64,000 nt of DNA from Bifidobacterium avesanii (GCF_009299475.1 NZ_WBSN01000001.1:274715-338714); one strand, 5' to 3'; positions 1-9,002 are shown, numbered from the stretch's first letter. Translations and numbers: made by a program. Notes: generated by a model not told the origin, from the letters alone.

Positions 1-933
1 GCGGTGCCCGGCAAGCCGATCTTCGGCTCGGAGACCTATCAGTGGTTCATGGGGCACGACGAGCAGCTGCAGAACTTCACGCAGGACAATCCGCAGCTGG
101 TGCCGTGGCGGAACGACCGCCAGTGGGTGATCGGCGGGGCGATCTGGAGCGGCTACGACTATTTGGGCGAATCCATGGGCTGGCCGTCCAAGGGCTGGAG
201 CGCCGCGCCCCTGCGCACGAACGGCGTCGAGCGCTTCAGCTTCGATCTGCTGCGCTCCTATTGGACGGACGAGCCCATGGTGAGCTTCGCCGTGCTCGAC
301 TATTCGCTGCCGGACGAGATGGTCAAGGAGCACTGGGACATGCCGCCCTACGTGAGGCACTGGGATTTCTCCCAGTTCCGCAGGGCGCTCATCCCCTATG
401 CGATCGCCTCCAACTGCGAGGAGGTGCGCGTGTACGTCAACGGCAAGCGCTTCTATGTGCCGAGTCCGGCGCAGTGTCCGAACCGCCTCATTACGGGTTA
501 CCTGCCCTGGGCCCCGGGCGAGGTGGTCGTCGAGGGCCTCAACAATGGCACGGTGGCGTGCCGGGACGTGGTACGCACGCCGGGCAGGGCCGCGCAATTG
601 GTCTGGTGGACCGACTCCCCGTCCGCATTGCCGGCCCGGCGCGGATATTGCGTCGCGCTCACGGCATGCGTCGCGGACGACGACGGCAACGAGGTCTTCC
701 GCGCCGAACCGGAGGTGGGCTTCTCCGTCAGCGGCCCCGCGAGCATCGTCGCCGTGGACAACGGCGACCTCACCAACGACGAGCCCTATGACGGCCATAC
801 GGTGACCGCACACCAAGGCAAAGCCAGCGTATTTTTACGATTAAATGGTCAAGCCGGGCGTGTCGAAATCACTGCAAAATCCAACAATTTCAACGATTCT
901 AGATGGGAAATCAGCGTCAATACCAATTGTTGA
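1..933 (+). CDS. Beta-galactosidase family GH2, C-terminal part (5' end outside window)
   Basis: The frame is open from the first base, so the gene starts upstream of the window. The start of the fragment reads GSETYQWF, the strand that carries the GH2 nucleophile glutamate. It is followed by the end of the TIM barrel (NDRQWVIGGAIWSGYDYLGE) and then C-terminal beta-sandwich domains: a DUF4982-like part (VRVYVNGKRF) and a GH2 C5-like Ig domain (PASIVAVDNGDLTNDEPYDG). No signal peptide or anchor is visible in this part. The product probably hydrolyses beta-galactosides in the cytoplasm. The sugar-binding lipoprotein gene follows on the same strand, which suggests a shared carbohydrate role, though that gene has its own promoter. 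Exact substrate is not inferable. Confidence 0.88.
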   Translation, partial: AVPGKPIFGSETYQWFMGHDEQLQNFTQDNPQLVPWRNDRQWVIGGAIWSGYDYLGESMGWPSKGWSAAPLRTNGVERFSFDLLRSYWTDEPMVSFAVLDYSLPDEMVKEHWDMPPYVRHWDFSQFRRALIPYAIASNCEEVRVYVNGKRFYVPSPAQCPNRLITGYLPWAPGEVVVEGLNNGTVACRDVVRTPGRAAQLVWWTDSPSALPARRGYCVALTACVADDDGNEVFRAEPEVGFSVSGPASIVAVDNGDLTNDEPYDGHTVTAHQGKASVFLRLNGQAGRVEITAKSNNFNDSRWEISVNTNC

Positions 934-958
934 CAGTTTCTTAATTTAAACGTAAAAT
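930..958 (+). promoter_or_regulatory. Sigma-A type promoter for the solute-binding protein gene
   Basis: TTGACA at 930-935, a 17-base spacer and TAAAAT at 953-958, close to the vegetative consensus. The -35 box overlaps the TGA stop of the upstream GH2 gene (931-933). The surrounding stretch is strikingly AT-rich for this genome. It lies about 96 bases before the start codon at 1055, leaving room for a leader or operator. Confidence 0.75.
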
Positions 959-1054
959 CAAAATTGTTCATCGGTTGGCCGGCAGTGATGCGACCAACCT
1001 CATCACCGAAAACCGACACTGGAACATACGGTGGCATCAAACAAAGGAGTGACG

Positions 1055-2368
1055 ATGAAGTGGACGTCGATGGGAAGGAAGGCGCTGGCGATCGCGGCCA
1101 GTGCGGCGATGATGACGGGAATGGCGGCATGCGGCAATGACGGCGGCCAGGCCGCCGCGGACCCCAATGCGAACGCCACCATCCGCGTGGCGTGGTGGGG
1201 ATCCGACAGCCGCCTGAAGATCACGCAGGAGGTGATCGACAAATTCGAGGCATCCCATCCGAACATCAAGATCGAAGCGGAATACAGCGACTACAACGCC
1301 TATTTCGACAAGCTCAACGTGCAGCTCGCCGGCGGCGAGGCGCCCGATCTCATCCAGATAGGCGAGGATTTCCGCACGTATTCCGATCAGGGCCAGTTCC
1401 TCGATCTTGCCAACGTCTCCGGCCAGCTTGACCTCAGCGGGCTCACGGATTCCGTCAAGAAGATGGGACAGTCGGACGGCACCCAGTACCTGGCCCCGAT
1501 GACCACCGGCATGCTCGCCGTGCTGGTGAACACCGATCTGCTCAAGCAGTACGGCGCGGAGATCCCCTCCGACACCGACACGTGGACATGGAAGGACTTC
1601 GAGGACTGGAACAGGGAGATCATCACCAAATCCGGCAACACCCTGCAGGGCCCCGGATTCCTCAACAACGGCTATGGTCTGGGCATCTGGGCGAGCCAAC
1701 ACGGTGAGGCGGCGCAGTGGGACGACTCCGGCGTGAAGGTCTCCGAACCGGTGCTGACCGAATTCTTCCAGAAGTTCAAGGATTGGACGGGCGAAGGCGG
1801 CGTGTCCGGTTCCGCCGACGTGTGGAGCGAGGGCATCAAGGCGTCCACCGATCAAAATCCGTTCTCCACCAAGAAGCAGGCCGTGACCATCGCCATGGCC
1901 AACCAAATCGACACCTTCGCCAAGGCCTCCGGTCAGACCATCGAGGCGCTGCCGCTGCCCAGCGACAACCAGAGCATCAAATGGATGACCCAGCAGCTGT
2001 CCATCGGCTGGACCATCAACGCGAAGACGAAGTACCCCGCGCAGACCGCCGAGTTCCTCAACTACATGCTCAACGACCCCGAGGCCACCGCCATTCTCGG
2101 CGCCGAGCGCGGCATCCCGGCCAACGACAAGGTCCGTCAGAACATCAAGGACAAGGTGAGCGAGAACAACAAGAAGGCGCTGGAGTTCACCTCCTCGATG
2201 GAACCGCGTCTCGCAGCCAACCCCAACCCGCTGACGCCGGCCGGCGCGAGGGACGCCAACAACATGGTGATGCGCTACGGCGAGGACGTGGCCTTCGGGC
2301 GCCTCTCCCCCGCCGACGCCGCCAAGCAGTTCACGGACGAGCTCAACGCCGCCATCCAGTCGGCGTGA
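1055..2368 (+). CDS. ABC transporter sugar-binding lipoprotein (family 1 solute-binding protein)
   Basis: A 437-residue extracellular binding protein for an ABC importer, probably of oligosaccharides. The N-terminus has basic residues, a hydrophobic stretch and a lipobox (GMAAC, Cys26), so it should be lipid-anchored to the outer face of the membrane. The mature part has the family 1 pattern: VAWWGSDSRLKITQEVIDKF, then APDLIQIGE, then the C-terminal NYMLNDPEAT region. I chose ATG 1055 because AAAGGAG lies 6 bases upstream; an in-frame GTG at 1031 has no such site. No permease gene follows; a terminator closes the gene. Permeases and ATPase must lie elsewhere. The ligand is unknown, but the GH2 neighbour suggests galactosides. 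Confidence 0.9.
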   Translation: MKWTSMGRKALAIAASAAMMTGMAACGNDGGQAAADPNANATIRVAWWGSDSRLKITQEVIDKFEASHPNIKIEAEYSDYNAYFDKLNVQLAGGEAPDLIQIGEDFRTYSDQGQFLDLANVSGQLDLSGLTDSVKKMGQSDGTQYLAPMTTGMLAVLVNTDLLKQYGAEIPSDTDTWTWKDFEDWNREIITKSGNTLQGPGFLNNGYGLGIWASQHGEAAQWDDSGVKVSEPVLTEFFQKFKDWTGEGGVSGSADVWSEGIKASTDQNPFSTKKQAVTIAMANQIDTFAKASGQTIEALPLPSDNQSIKWMTQQLSIGWTINAKTKYPAQTAEFLNYMLNDPEATAILGAERGIPANDKVRQNIKDKVSENNKKALEFTSSMEPRLAANPNPLTPAGARDANNMVMRYGEDVAFGRLSPADAAKQFTDELNAAIQSA

Positions 2369-2386
2369 CGATCCTCCCCAACGGTC

Positions 2387-2420
2387 GAAGGGGCCCTGAC
2401 AACAACGTCAGGGCCCCTTC
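2387..2420 (+). terminator. Intrinsic terminator after the binding-protein gene
   Basis: Perfect 14-bp inverted repeat (GAAGGGGCCCTGAC and its complement) around a six-base loop AACAAC. It separates the convergent binding-protein and pafA genes and could act in both directions. There is no clear T-run. Confidence 0.8.
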
Positions 2421-2456
2421 GCGTGTCCGGATGGTTCCTAGCGAATCAGATTCAGT

Positions 2457-3914
2457 TCATCCCATCAGCGCCATGACCCGGCGCCACTCGTCGGTCGGCT
2501 CGGGGCTGAACGGGTCGAGCAGCTCGCAGTCGGCGCGGACGGGCAGCATGAGCGTCGCATGCGTCCAGTCGCACGACCACTGCGCGCCGGTTTCGAGCGC
2601 CTTGGCCACGAATGCGCCGCGCAGGGCGGCACGGGTGTCGGCGGGCGGCTCGGTCATCGCGCGGCGGACGGTGTCGGCGGACAGCAGCTCGCGCATGGCG
2701 TGGTGCGCGGTCAGGGAGCCGAACAGCCCGCCGTTGGCCACGTCGTGGTATTCCAGATCCAATTGCGCGAGACGCGCCGGGTCGAGGTCCGGGTGGCGGC
2801 GGCGCATGGCGTTGAACAGACGCAGCTTGGCGGCCCAGTCCACCCATCCGGCGAGCGACTCCCAGTCCCCCGCGGCGATGGCGTCGAGCGCCTGCTCCCA
2901 CAATTCGAGCGCCTGTGCCGCGTCCGGCAGTATGGCGTCCATGTCGTCGGCGTGGTCGGCCACGAACCGCTGGGCGGCGGCCAGATAGACGCGTTGGATG
3001 TCCAGGGCGGTCCGTTCGCGCTCCACCGGCACGTCGTCGGCCAGGGCGAGCGGCGCGGAGCCGGTCACGTCGCGGCTCACGGTACGGATGGCGGCGCCGG
3101 GGTCGGCCAGCGCGCAGGAGGCGAACGGGGAGATGCCGCCGCGGCGCTGATGCTCCTCGATGACGCACAGCACCAGATGCGTGGTGGCGAGCTTCATCCA
3201 CGTGGCGGCCTGCGAGCGGTTGGAGTCGCCGATGATGACATGCAGGCGGCGGAAACGGTCCGGGTCAGCGTGCGGTTCGTCGCGCGTGTTCACCATCGGG
3301 CGCGACCGAGTGGTGGCGCTGGAGACGGCGTCGTCGAGGAAGTCGGCGCGCTGGGTGATTTCAAAGCCGTCCGGCGTCCAGCGCCCGGCGCCGCTGAACA
3401 GCGGGCGGGTGACGAGGAACGGGATGAGCTCGCGCTCGATGGTCTTCAGGGACACGGACCGGCGCACCAGATAGTTCTCGTGGCATCCGAACGTGTGCCC
3501 GGAGGAATCCACGTTGTTCTTGAACACGTGGACGGCGGCGTGCTCGCCGTGCGTGCGACGCAGGCGCTCCTGCGCGTCCAGGGCGAGCCGGGCCATGATC
3601 CGCTCCCCCGCGGCGTCCTGCGCGAGCGCGTCCATGGGCGTGCGGGCCTCCGCGGTCGCGTACTCGGGGTGCGAACCGACGTCGAGGTAGAGCCTCGACC
3701 CGTTGGCGAGGTACGTGTTGGTGGACCGGGCGCGCGAGACGACCGGCTGGAACATCATCATGGCGACCTGACCGGCGTCGCACGGCTGTTCGGTGCCGGT
3801 GACGCTCACGCCGTATTCGGTCTCGACGCCGAAGATGCGCGAAAAGTCATGGTCGTGCTCGTGCCCGCCGGACCGTTCGCCGGCGTCATTGCGCTCGACG
3901 CGCAGCTGGGGCAT
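2457..3914 (-). CDS. pafA: Pup--protein ligase PafA
   Basis: A 485-residue member of the carboxylate-amine ligase family that attaches the C-terminal glutamate of Pup to lysines of target proteins using ATP. The N-terminus shows the ATP-site strand IFGVETEYGVS and the catalytic aspartate strand RLYLDVGSHPEYATAEA. HVFKNNVDSSGHTFGCHENYL and VNTRDEPHA are further conserved blocks. The start ATG at 3914 overlaps the pup stop by one base (TGATG), implying translational coupling; an alternative GTG lies one codon upstream. It is the last gene of the operon, so ligase and its substrate Pup are made together. PafA is distinguished from Dop by the lack of the N-terminal Dop loop. Confidence 0.95.
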   Translation of the reverse strand: MPQLRVERNDAGERSGGHEHDHDFSRIFGVETEYGVSVTGTEQPCDAGQVAMMMFQPVVSRARSTNTYLANGSRLYLDVGSHPEYATAEARTPMDALAQDAAGERIMARLALDAQERLRRTHGEHAAVHVFKNNVDSSGHTFGCHENYLVRRSVSLKTIERELIPFLVTRPLFSGAGRWTPDGFEITQRADFLDDAVSSATTRSRPMVNTRDEPHADPDRFRRLHVIIGDSNRSQAATWMKLATTHLVLCVIEEHQRRGGISPFASCALADPGAAIRTVSRDVTGSAPLALADDVPVERERTALDIQRVYLAAAQRFVADHADDMDAILPDAAQALELWEQALDAIAAGDWESLAGWVDWAAKLRLFNAMRRRHPDLDPARLAQLDLEYHDVANGGLFGSLTAHHAMRELLSADTVRRAMTEPPADTRAALRGAFVAKALETGAQWSCDWTHATLMLPVRADCELLDPFSPEPTDEWRRVMALMG

Positions 3915-4105
3915 CACTCGCCGCCTTTTTGCACGAAGCGGTTCACATACTCCTCGGCGTTGGTCTCCAGCGTGGATTCAATGTCGTCGAGCAGGGCGTC
4001 CAGATCGTCCACCTGCGCGTCCGTCTGCGGGGCGACGCGCGCGGTCTCCTCCTGACGCGTCTCCTCGGCGCCGTTCGTTTGCCCTTGTTCCCGCTGCTGC
4101 GGCAT
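3914..4105 (-). CDS. pup: Prokaryotic ubiquitin-like protein Pup
   Basis: A 63-residue, glutamate/glutamine-rich, largely disordered protein that is conjugated to lysines by PafA. The C-terminal half has the predicted helix ([15 protein letters not shown]) that binds the coiled coil of the ARC/Mpa ATPase, followed by [15 protein letters not shown]. The protein ends in Gly-Gly-Glu rather than Gly-Gly-Gln. It is therefore encoded in the ligation-ready form and would not need deamidation by Dop. Its stop overlaps the pafA start. The start ATG lies 39 bases after the stop of the inositol-monophosphatase-like gene, in the same transcription direction. Confidence 0.96.
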   Translation of the reverse strand: MPQQREQGQTNGAEETRQEETARVAPQTDAQVDDLDALLDDIESTLETNAEEYVNRFVQKGGE

Positions 4106-4144
4106 GACGTTCTCCTTCCAGAAGCAGTTTCGAAAGCAGTGCGT

Positions 4145-4978
4145 TCAGACGAGGTACTGCTGGATGTCCTTGGTGATCAGGCCGTTCGAGGCGAGCACGT
4201 CGTTGTCGCGGTTCCAGTGGATCTCGTCGCCGTTCCACTGGCTGAGCTTGCCCTGCGCCTCCCACACAACCACGGCGCCGGCGGCGACGGCCGGAATGTC
4301 CCACGAGTGGAGCATCGGCTCGAAGTAGGCGTCGTACGTGCCGTCCGCGACCTTGCACAGGTCGAGCGAGGCGGGGCCCACGCGCTTGATGTCCGCGGGC
4401 TTGCCGGCGGAGATGGCGGACACCGTGCGCAGCGCGCGCTCTGACTCCTTGGCGAAGTACGACATGCCGAAGCTCACCACCGCGCCGTCGAGCGAGGGCG
4501 TGACGGAGGGGACGGCCTTCTCGCGCTTTTCGCCGATCGGGGTCTTGCGGATGCGGATCGCGCCGTTGCCGCGCGCCGCCACGTAGGTCAGGCCCAGCGC
4601 GGGGGCGTGCACCACGCCCACGATCGGCTTGCCCTCGCCCTTTTCGTCCACCTCGAACAGGGAGATGGTGACGGTCCATTCGGACATGTTGCGCACGTAG
4701 TTGATGACGCCGTCGATGTGGCCGACGCACCAGTAGCGTCCGCCGGGCTTGAGGTTGCCGGACTCGTCCTCCCAGAAGCCGTCGTAGGGGGCCACGTGGG
4801 TGAGCCGGTTGCGCACGAAGCGGATGAGCAGGTCGTCCACCTCGGCGGTGAACTGCTCGCGCTTGGCGGGACGGTACATCATCTTGAGGTCGTGCGGATT
4901 CATCTGCTCCTGCAGCGCGTGCTTGCCAGCCTCCATGGCGACGTCCGCCGCCCGCAGTGCCAGTTCACGACATTCCAT
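4145..4978 (-). CDS. Inositol-monophosphatase-like protein inside the pupylation operon
   Basis: A 277-residue protein of the IMPase/SuhB superfamily. The usual metal-binding signature (acidic-Pro-x-Asp-Gly-Thr) is changed: the sequence reads VGHIDGVINY, so the first Asp and the Pro are replaced by Gly-His and the Thr by Val. The third block HSWDIPAVAAGAVVVWEAQG is well kept, and an acidic cluster WEDESG stands where the first motif should be. The start ATG 4978 has AAAGGAG about 9 bases upstream; upstream in-frame starts give an unrelated basic extension. It lies between dop and pup on the same strand. It may be a phosphatase with altered specificity or a non-catalytic family member. Confidence 0.8.
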   Translation of the reverse strand: MECRELALRAADVAMEAGKHALQEQMNPHDLKMMYRPAKREQFTAEVDDLLIRFVRNRLTHVAPYDGFWEDESGNLKPGGRYWCVGHIDGVINYVRNMSEWTVTISLFEVDEKGEGKPIVGVVHAPALGLTYVAARGNGAIRIRKTPIGEKREKAVPSVTPSLDGAVVSFGMSYFAKESERALRTVSAISAGKPADIKRVGPASLDLCKVADGTYDAYFEPMLHSWDIPAVAAGAVVVWEAQGKLSQWNGDEIHWNRDNDVLASNGLITKDIQQYLV

Positions 4979-5140
4979 GTGTTCGCGCTCCTTTGTCTTC
5001 CGTGTTCGTCGTTCAGTCGTTCGGGACAGCGTTGCCCGCCGTCCGGCCGGATTGCCCACCGGCTTCCCTTGCGTACGTGTTCTGTTCCTCGATGATACCC
5101 GCTGGCATTGAGCGGGCCGGATGGCCATGGTCCGGATGGA

Positions 5141-6748
5141 CTATAGTAGCGACTCCAGCAAACCGGCCGCCGACTTGGCGTGGCGCAGCGCCTCGGCGCA
5201 TTGGGCCTTGCCGAAGCGGGACGGGTCGGACATGTCGAAGTCGAACGTGCCGCCGCCGGAGCCGATCGCCTGCGCGTCGGAGCCGTCCAGCACGTCCAGA
5301 TGCGTCCACGACGCGGCGACCACCTCGGCGGGGAACCGGCGCACGACTTCGGCGCGCAGCCACGCGCGCGTGTCCTCCGGCGGCTCGGCCGCGGCGTGCT
5401 CCACGCGCCCGGGATCGAGCACGCGTTCGGCGCGGGGTTCCATGCGCGACCATATGGACGTCTTCGGGTCGAGCGCCGCCCAGCCCAAGTCCAGGGCCTT
5501 CAGGCGCGCCGCGGACCAGTCGCAGCCGTGCTTGCGGCGCATGCGCTCGAGCAGCTGCCATTTGAGCAGCCATTCGACGCGGGATGCCTCGCCGGCCATG
5601 CCCAGCCGCTCGTCGTCGTTCGCGTGGCGGATCGCGGCCGCGTCGGCGAGCGCCTGACCCCACATCGCCATGACGGACGCGGTGGACCGGTCGGGCCATG
5701 CGGGTTCGCCCCTCGTGTCCGTGCCGTGGACGGCGGCCGCGACCTCGTAGACGGCGGCGCGCAGACGTACCTGCATCATCCACGCGGTGGTGGTGCCGCC
5801 GTTCGCGAGCGGCAGGGCCTCGTCCAGCGTCAGGTCGTGCGAGACCGTGTGCATGGCCTGCACCGGGTCGGCGAGCGCCAGCCCGTCCTCAAGGGCCGTG
5901 AGGTCGAAGCCCGCCTCCCCGGCGTGCTCGAGCAGCCACAGCAGCATGCTGGTGACTCCGAGCTTCAGAACTTGCGGGGTTTCCATGCGGTTGGCGTCGC
6001 CCGTGATCACGTGCAGGCGGCGGTAACGGTCGGAGGCCGCGTGCGGTTCGTCGCGCGTGTTGACGATGGGACGGTCGAACGTGGTCTGGAGGCCCACGCG
6101 GGCGTGCACGTAGTCGGCGCGCTGGCTGAGCTGGTAGCCATTGCCCTCGCTGCACTCTCCGAGCCCCACGCGTCCGGAGCCGGCGTAGATCTGCCGGGAG
6201 ACGAAGTGCGGGGTCATGAGGGCGATCACGTCGTCGAACGGCACGCTGCGTTCCATGAGGTAGTTTTCGTGCGTGCCCCAGCAGGCGCCTTTGCCGTCCA
6301 CGTTGTTGCGGTGCAGCGCGATCGGCCGGCCGGTGTTTGCGGAGGCCCGTTCGGCAGCGGCCTGCATGATCCGGTCGCCGGCGTGGTCCCACGCGACGGC
6401 GTCGAACGGGTCGCGGGTCTCGGGCGCCGAATATTCGGGGTGGGCGTGGTCCACGTACACGCGGGCGCCGTTGGGGGCGATCACGTTGGTGATGTTGAGC
6501 TGCGGGGCGTCGGTGAGCATGTCCGGGCGGGCGGCGGCACGTTCCAGACGGTGGCCGCGCGCGTCGTTGACCGGGTCCTCCTGACGGTAGTCCCAGCGGA
6601 TGTGGCGGGTTTCGGGCGCGGAGGCGCCGTCCACCACGTCGAAGGAGAGCTGGACGGGGTTGTAGTGGCCGCCGTCCGTGGAATTCGGGGTATTGGCGAG
6701 CGACACCGCGTATTCGGTTTCGGTGCCCATGATGCGTTTGACGCTCAT
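5141..6748 (-). CDS. dop: Depupylase/deamidase of Pup, Dop
   Basis: A 535-residue homologue of PafA that cleaves Pup from substrates and, in species whose Pup ends in Gln, deamidates it. It begins MSVKRIMGTETEYAVS, then has the family-specific Dop-loop insertion (roughly residues 22-65). The catalytic aspartate strand VYVDHAHPEYSAPETRDPFD follows, then HRNNVDGKGACWGTHENYL and VNTRDEPHA. The start ATG overlaps the ATPase stop by four bases (ATGA). Since Pup here already ends in Glu, depupylation is its only predicted necessary role. A 162-base gap follows before the next gene of the cluster. Confidence 0.94.
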   Translation of the reverse strand: MSVKRIMGTETEYAVSLANTPNSTDGGHYNPVQLSFDVVDGASAPETRHIRWDYRQEDPVNDARGHRLERAAARPDMLTDAPQLNITNVIAPNGARVYVDHAHPEYSAPETRDPFDAVAWDHAGDRIMQAAAERASANTGRPIALHRNNVDGKGACWGTHENYLMERSVPFDDVIALMTPHFVSRQIYAGSGRVGLGECSEGNGYQLSQRADYVHARVGLQTTFDRPIVNTRDEPHAASDRYRRLHVITGDANRMETPQVLKLGVTSMLLWLLEHAGEAGFDLTALEDGLALADPVQAMHTVSHDLTLDEALPLANGGTTTAWMMQVRLRAAVYEVAAAVHGTDTRGEPAWPDRSTASVMAMWGQALADAAAIRHANDDERLGMAGEASRVEWLLKWQLLERMRRKHGCDWSAARLKALDLGWAALDPKTSIWSRMEPRAERVLDPGRVEHAAAEPPEDTRAWLRAEVVRRFPAEVVAASWTHLDVLDGSDAQAIGSGGGTFDFDMSDPSRFGKAQCAEALRHAKSAAGLLESLL

Positions 6749-8310
6749 GCGACCACCGGCCTGATCTCGACGACCTGCCCGCGGTCGAGCCCGGTGATGC
6801 GCGCCCACTGGCCGGGGTCCGTGTTGGCGATCGCGTCCGCGGTCTCGTGGAACTCCTCGTCCACCGCGCGCCCGAAGATCGCCGCGTCGAGCGCCACGTC
6901 GGAGCCCGTTTCGATGGACGCCTTGACCGCCCGCGTCTTGGCGCGGTCCACGATGTTCTTGAGCGTCGCGCCGGAGATCACGTCCGCGAAGTACACGGCG
7001 TCCCAGCCGCCGTCGCGCCGGCGCACATCGCACACGTGGCGGTGGTCGTCGCGGGCGAACGCGTCGCGGATCACCAGATCGGTGAGCGCGATCACGTCGA
7101 GCGAGGGGGCGAGCGGCAGGTCGGCGGTCACGTAGTGTCGCAGGATGGAGGCGGCCTGCTCGGCGTCGGGCCGGTCGATGCGGATCTTCACGTCGAGGCG
7201 CCCGGGGCGCAGCACGGCCGGGTCGATCATGTCCACGCGGTTCGAGGCGCCGATGACGATGACGTTGTCGAGGCTTTCCACGCCGTCGAGCTCGGCGAGG
7301 AACTGCGGCACGATCGTGGTCTCCACGTCGGAGGAGACGCCGGAGCCGCGGGTCCTGAGCAGCGAGTCCATCTCGTCGATGAACACGATGACGGGCCGTC
7401 CGTCGGCGGCGCGTTCGCGGGCGCGGGCGAAGATGAGGCGGATGAGGCGCTCGGACTCGCCGACGTACTTGTTGAGCAGCTCCGGCCCCTTGACGGACAG
7501 GAACACGCCGCTGACGCCGGGGGTGGCGTCGGACAGGCTGTGGGCGACGGCCTTGGCGATCATGGTCTTGCCGTTGCCGGGCGGGCCGTAGAGCAGCACG
7601 CCCTTGGGCGGGCGCAGGTCGTAGCGGCGGAACAGCGCGCGGTGACGGAACGGCAGCTGGACGGCGTCGCGGATGCGCTCGATCTCGTCCGCGAGCCCAC
7701 CGATGTCGTCGAAGGTGACGTCCGGGGTCTCCTCGAGCACCAGATCGGCGTCGTCCTCGGCGGGCAGCGTTTCGAGCGCGATGAGGTTGTTGTGGTCCAC
7801 GAGCACTCGGTCGCCCTTTTTGACCGGGTGGGACACGAGCGAGGAGGCGCGGCGGACCGCGGTGAGCGTGCCGGACTGGTCGCGCACGATCAGCCGGGCG
7901 GCGTCCAGCGGGTCCTCGACCACGCGCACCACGCCGGTGAACGGGGTTTCGCGGCGTTCGACGAGCACGAGGCTCTCGTTGAGCAGCACGGTCTGCCCGC
8001 AGGTCAGGCGCGCGGCGTTGACGGTGGGCGAGACCGGCACGATCATGCGCCGGGGGCCGTTGATCACCTCGGCGCTGGCGTGCTGCACGCCGTCGTCGTC
8101 CACCATGACCTGGTCGACCTTCACCACGGTGGCGAAGGTCTTGGGCGGCTGCGCAAGCTGGACGAGCTGCGACTTGGCCTTGCCGAGCTCCTGGCTGGCC
8201 CGGTTCAGGGCCTGCGCGAGCGCGTGGTTCTTGGCCTGCATGCGGTCGAGCCGGTCGGCCATCTCCTCGAGCGTGGTGGCCTCTGCAGCTTCTCCTGCGG
8301 CGTCACTCAT
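6745..8310 (-). CDS. arc: ARC/Mpa-type AAA ATPase of the pupylation system
   Basis: A 521-residue hexameric unfoldase. Residues about 12-52 form the coiled coil that recognises Pup, residues about 58-185 the two OB folds, and the AAA domain starts near 195. Walker A GPPGNGKT lies near residue 242 and Walker B reads VIVFIDEMDSLL; the Arg-finger region NRVDMIDPAVLRPGR is present. The C-terminus (GQVVEIRPVVA) lacks the penultimate-tyrosine tail (such as QYL) that docks Mpa on the 20S proteasome. Its start overlaps the dedA stop and its stop overlaps the dop start, both by four bases. It probably unfolds pupylated proteins without a proteasome partner. Confidence 0.94.
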   Translation of the reverse strand: MSDAAGEAAEATTLEEMADRLDRMQAKNHALAQALNRASQELGKAKSQLVQLAQPPKTFATVVKVDQVMVDDDGVQHASAEVINGPRRMIVPVSPTVNAARLTCGQTVLLNESLVLVERRETPFTGVVRVVEDPLDAARLIVRDQSGTLTAVRRASSLVSHPVKKGDRVLVDHNNLIALETLPAEDDADLVLEETPDVTFDDIGGLADEIERIRDAVQLPFRHRALFRRYDLRPPKGVLLYGPPGNGKTMIAKAVAHSLSDATPGVSGVFLSVKGPELLNKYVGESERLIRLIFARARERAADGRPVIVFIDEMDSLLRTRGSGVSSDVETTIVPQFLAELDGVESLDNVIVIGASNRVDMIDPAVLRPGRLDVKIRIDRPDAEQAASILRHYVTADLPLAPSLDVIALTDLVIRDAFARDDHRHVCDVRRRDGGWDAVYFADVISGATLKNIVDRAKTRAVKASIETGSDVALDAAIFGRAVDEEFHETADAIANTDPGQWARITGLDRGQVVEIRPVVA

Positions 8311-8996
8311 TCGTGGTCGTCTCCCTTCGCGCCGTTCGCGGCCTTCGCGCGGCCGCGTTCCCTCATTACAGTACGCACTTTGCGCACGGCCCACACGGCG
8401 ATGGCCACGATGACGACGGCGATGACCACGTCCTCGAACACGCCGAGCGCGCCCTGGATGGAGCACCACTGCGCGCCGAGGCCGTAGCCGACGGAGATGA
8501 GGATGGTGTTCCACACGGCGGAGCCGAGCATGGTCCAGCCGGTGAAGCGGGCGAAGTTCATGCCGTTGAGGCCGGCGGGGATGGAGATGAGCGAGCGGAC
8601 CACGGGAATCACGCGGCCGATGAGCACCGACCACGTGCCATACTTGGTGAACCAGCCGTCCGCCTTGGCGATGTCGTGGCGGCTCACGCCGGGGATCACG
8701 TCCGCGGCGCGCTGGATGCGGTGCAGGCCCACCCACCGGGCGATGCCGTACAGGGCCCATGCGCCGGCCACGGAGCCGGCCGTGGCCCAGACGATGGCGG
8801 AGACCAGCGAGAACAGGCCGCGCGAGGCGCTGAACCCGGCCAGCGGCAGGATGACCTCGCTGGGAATGGGCGGGAAGATGGATTCAAGGGCGATGGCGAG
8901 TCCCACGCCGAGGCCGCCGACCTGTTCCATGAGCCAGACGAGCCAATCGGTGATGGCGGCGATGAGACCGGTTCCTGTGGAGCAAACTTCATGCAT
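8307..8996 (-). CDS. DedA family membrane protein
   Basis: A 229-residue integral membrane protein of the DedA/SNARE-associated (VTT) family, whose members move undecaprenyl phosphate or other lipids across the membrane. It shows the family signature ESIFPPIPSEVILPLAG near residue 40 and GRVIPVVRSLISIPAG near residue 130, plus a C-terminal helix followed by a basic tail. The start ATG at 8996 has no good Shine-Dalgarno sequence. Only 37 bases separate it from the divergent serB start, so the transcript may be nearly leaderless. It heads the pupylation operon through a four-base overlap, but no functional link is known. Confidence 0.88.
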   Translation of the reverse strand: MHEVCSTGTGLIAAITDWLVWLMEQVGGLGVGLAIALESIFPPIPSEVILPLAGFSASRGLFSLVSAIVWATAGSVAGAWALYGIARWVGLHRIQRAADVIPGVSRHDIAKADGWFTKYGTWSVLIGRVIPVVRSLISIPAGLNGMNFARFTGWTMLGSAVWNTILISVGYGLGAQWCSIQGALGVFEDVVIAVVIVAIAVWAVRKVRTVMRERGRAKAANGAKGDDHE

Positions 8997-9002
8997 CCGG
9001 CC

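Noticed and set aside
1031..1054. Upstream GTG start for the sugar-binding protein
   Set aside because: No ribosome-binding site; ATG 1055 is preceded by AAAGGAG and gives a normal lipoprotein signal.
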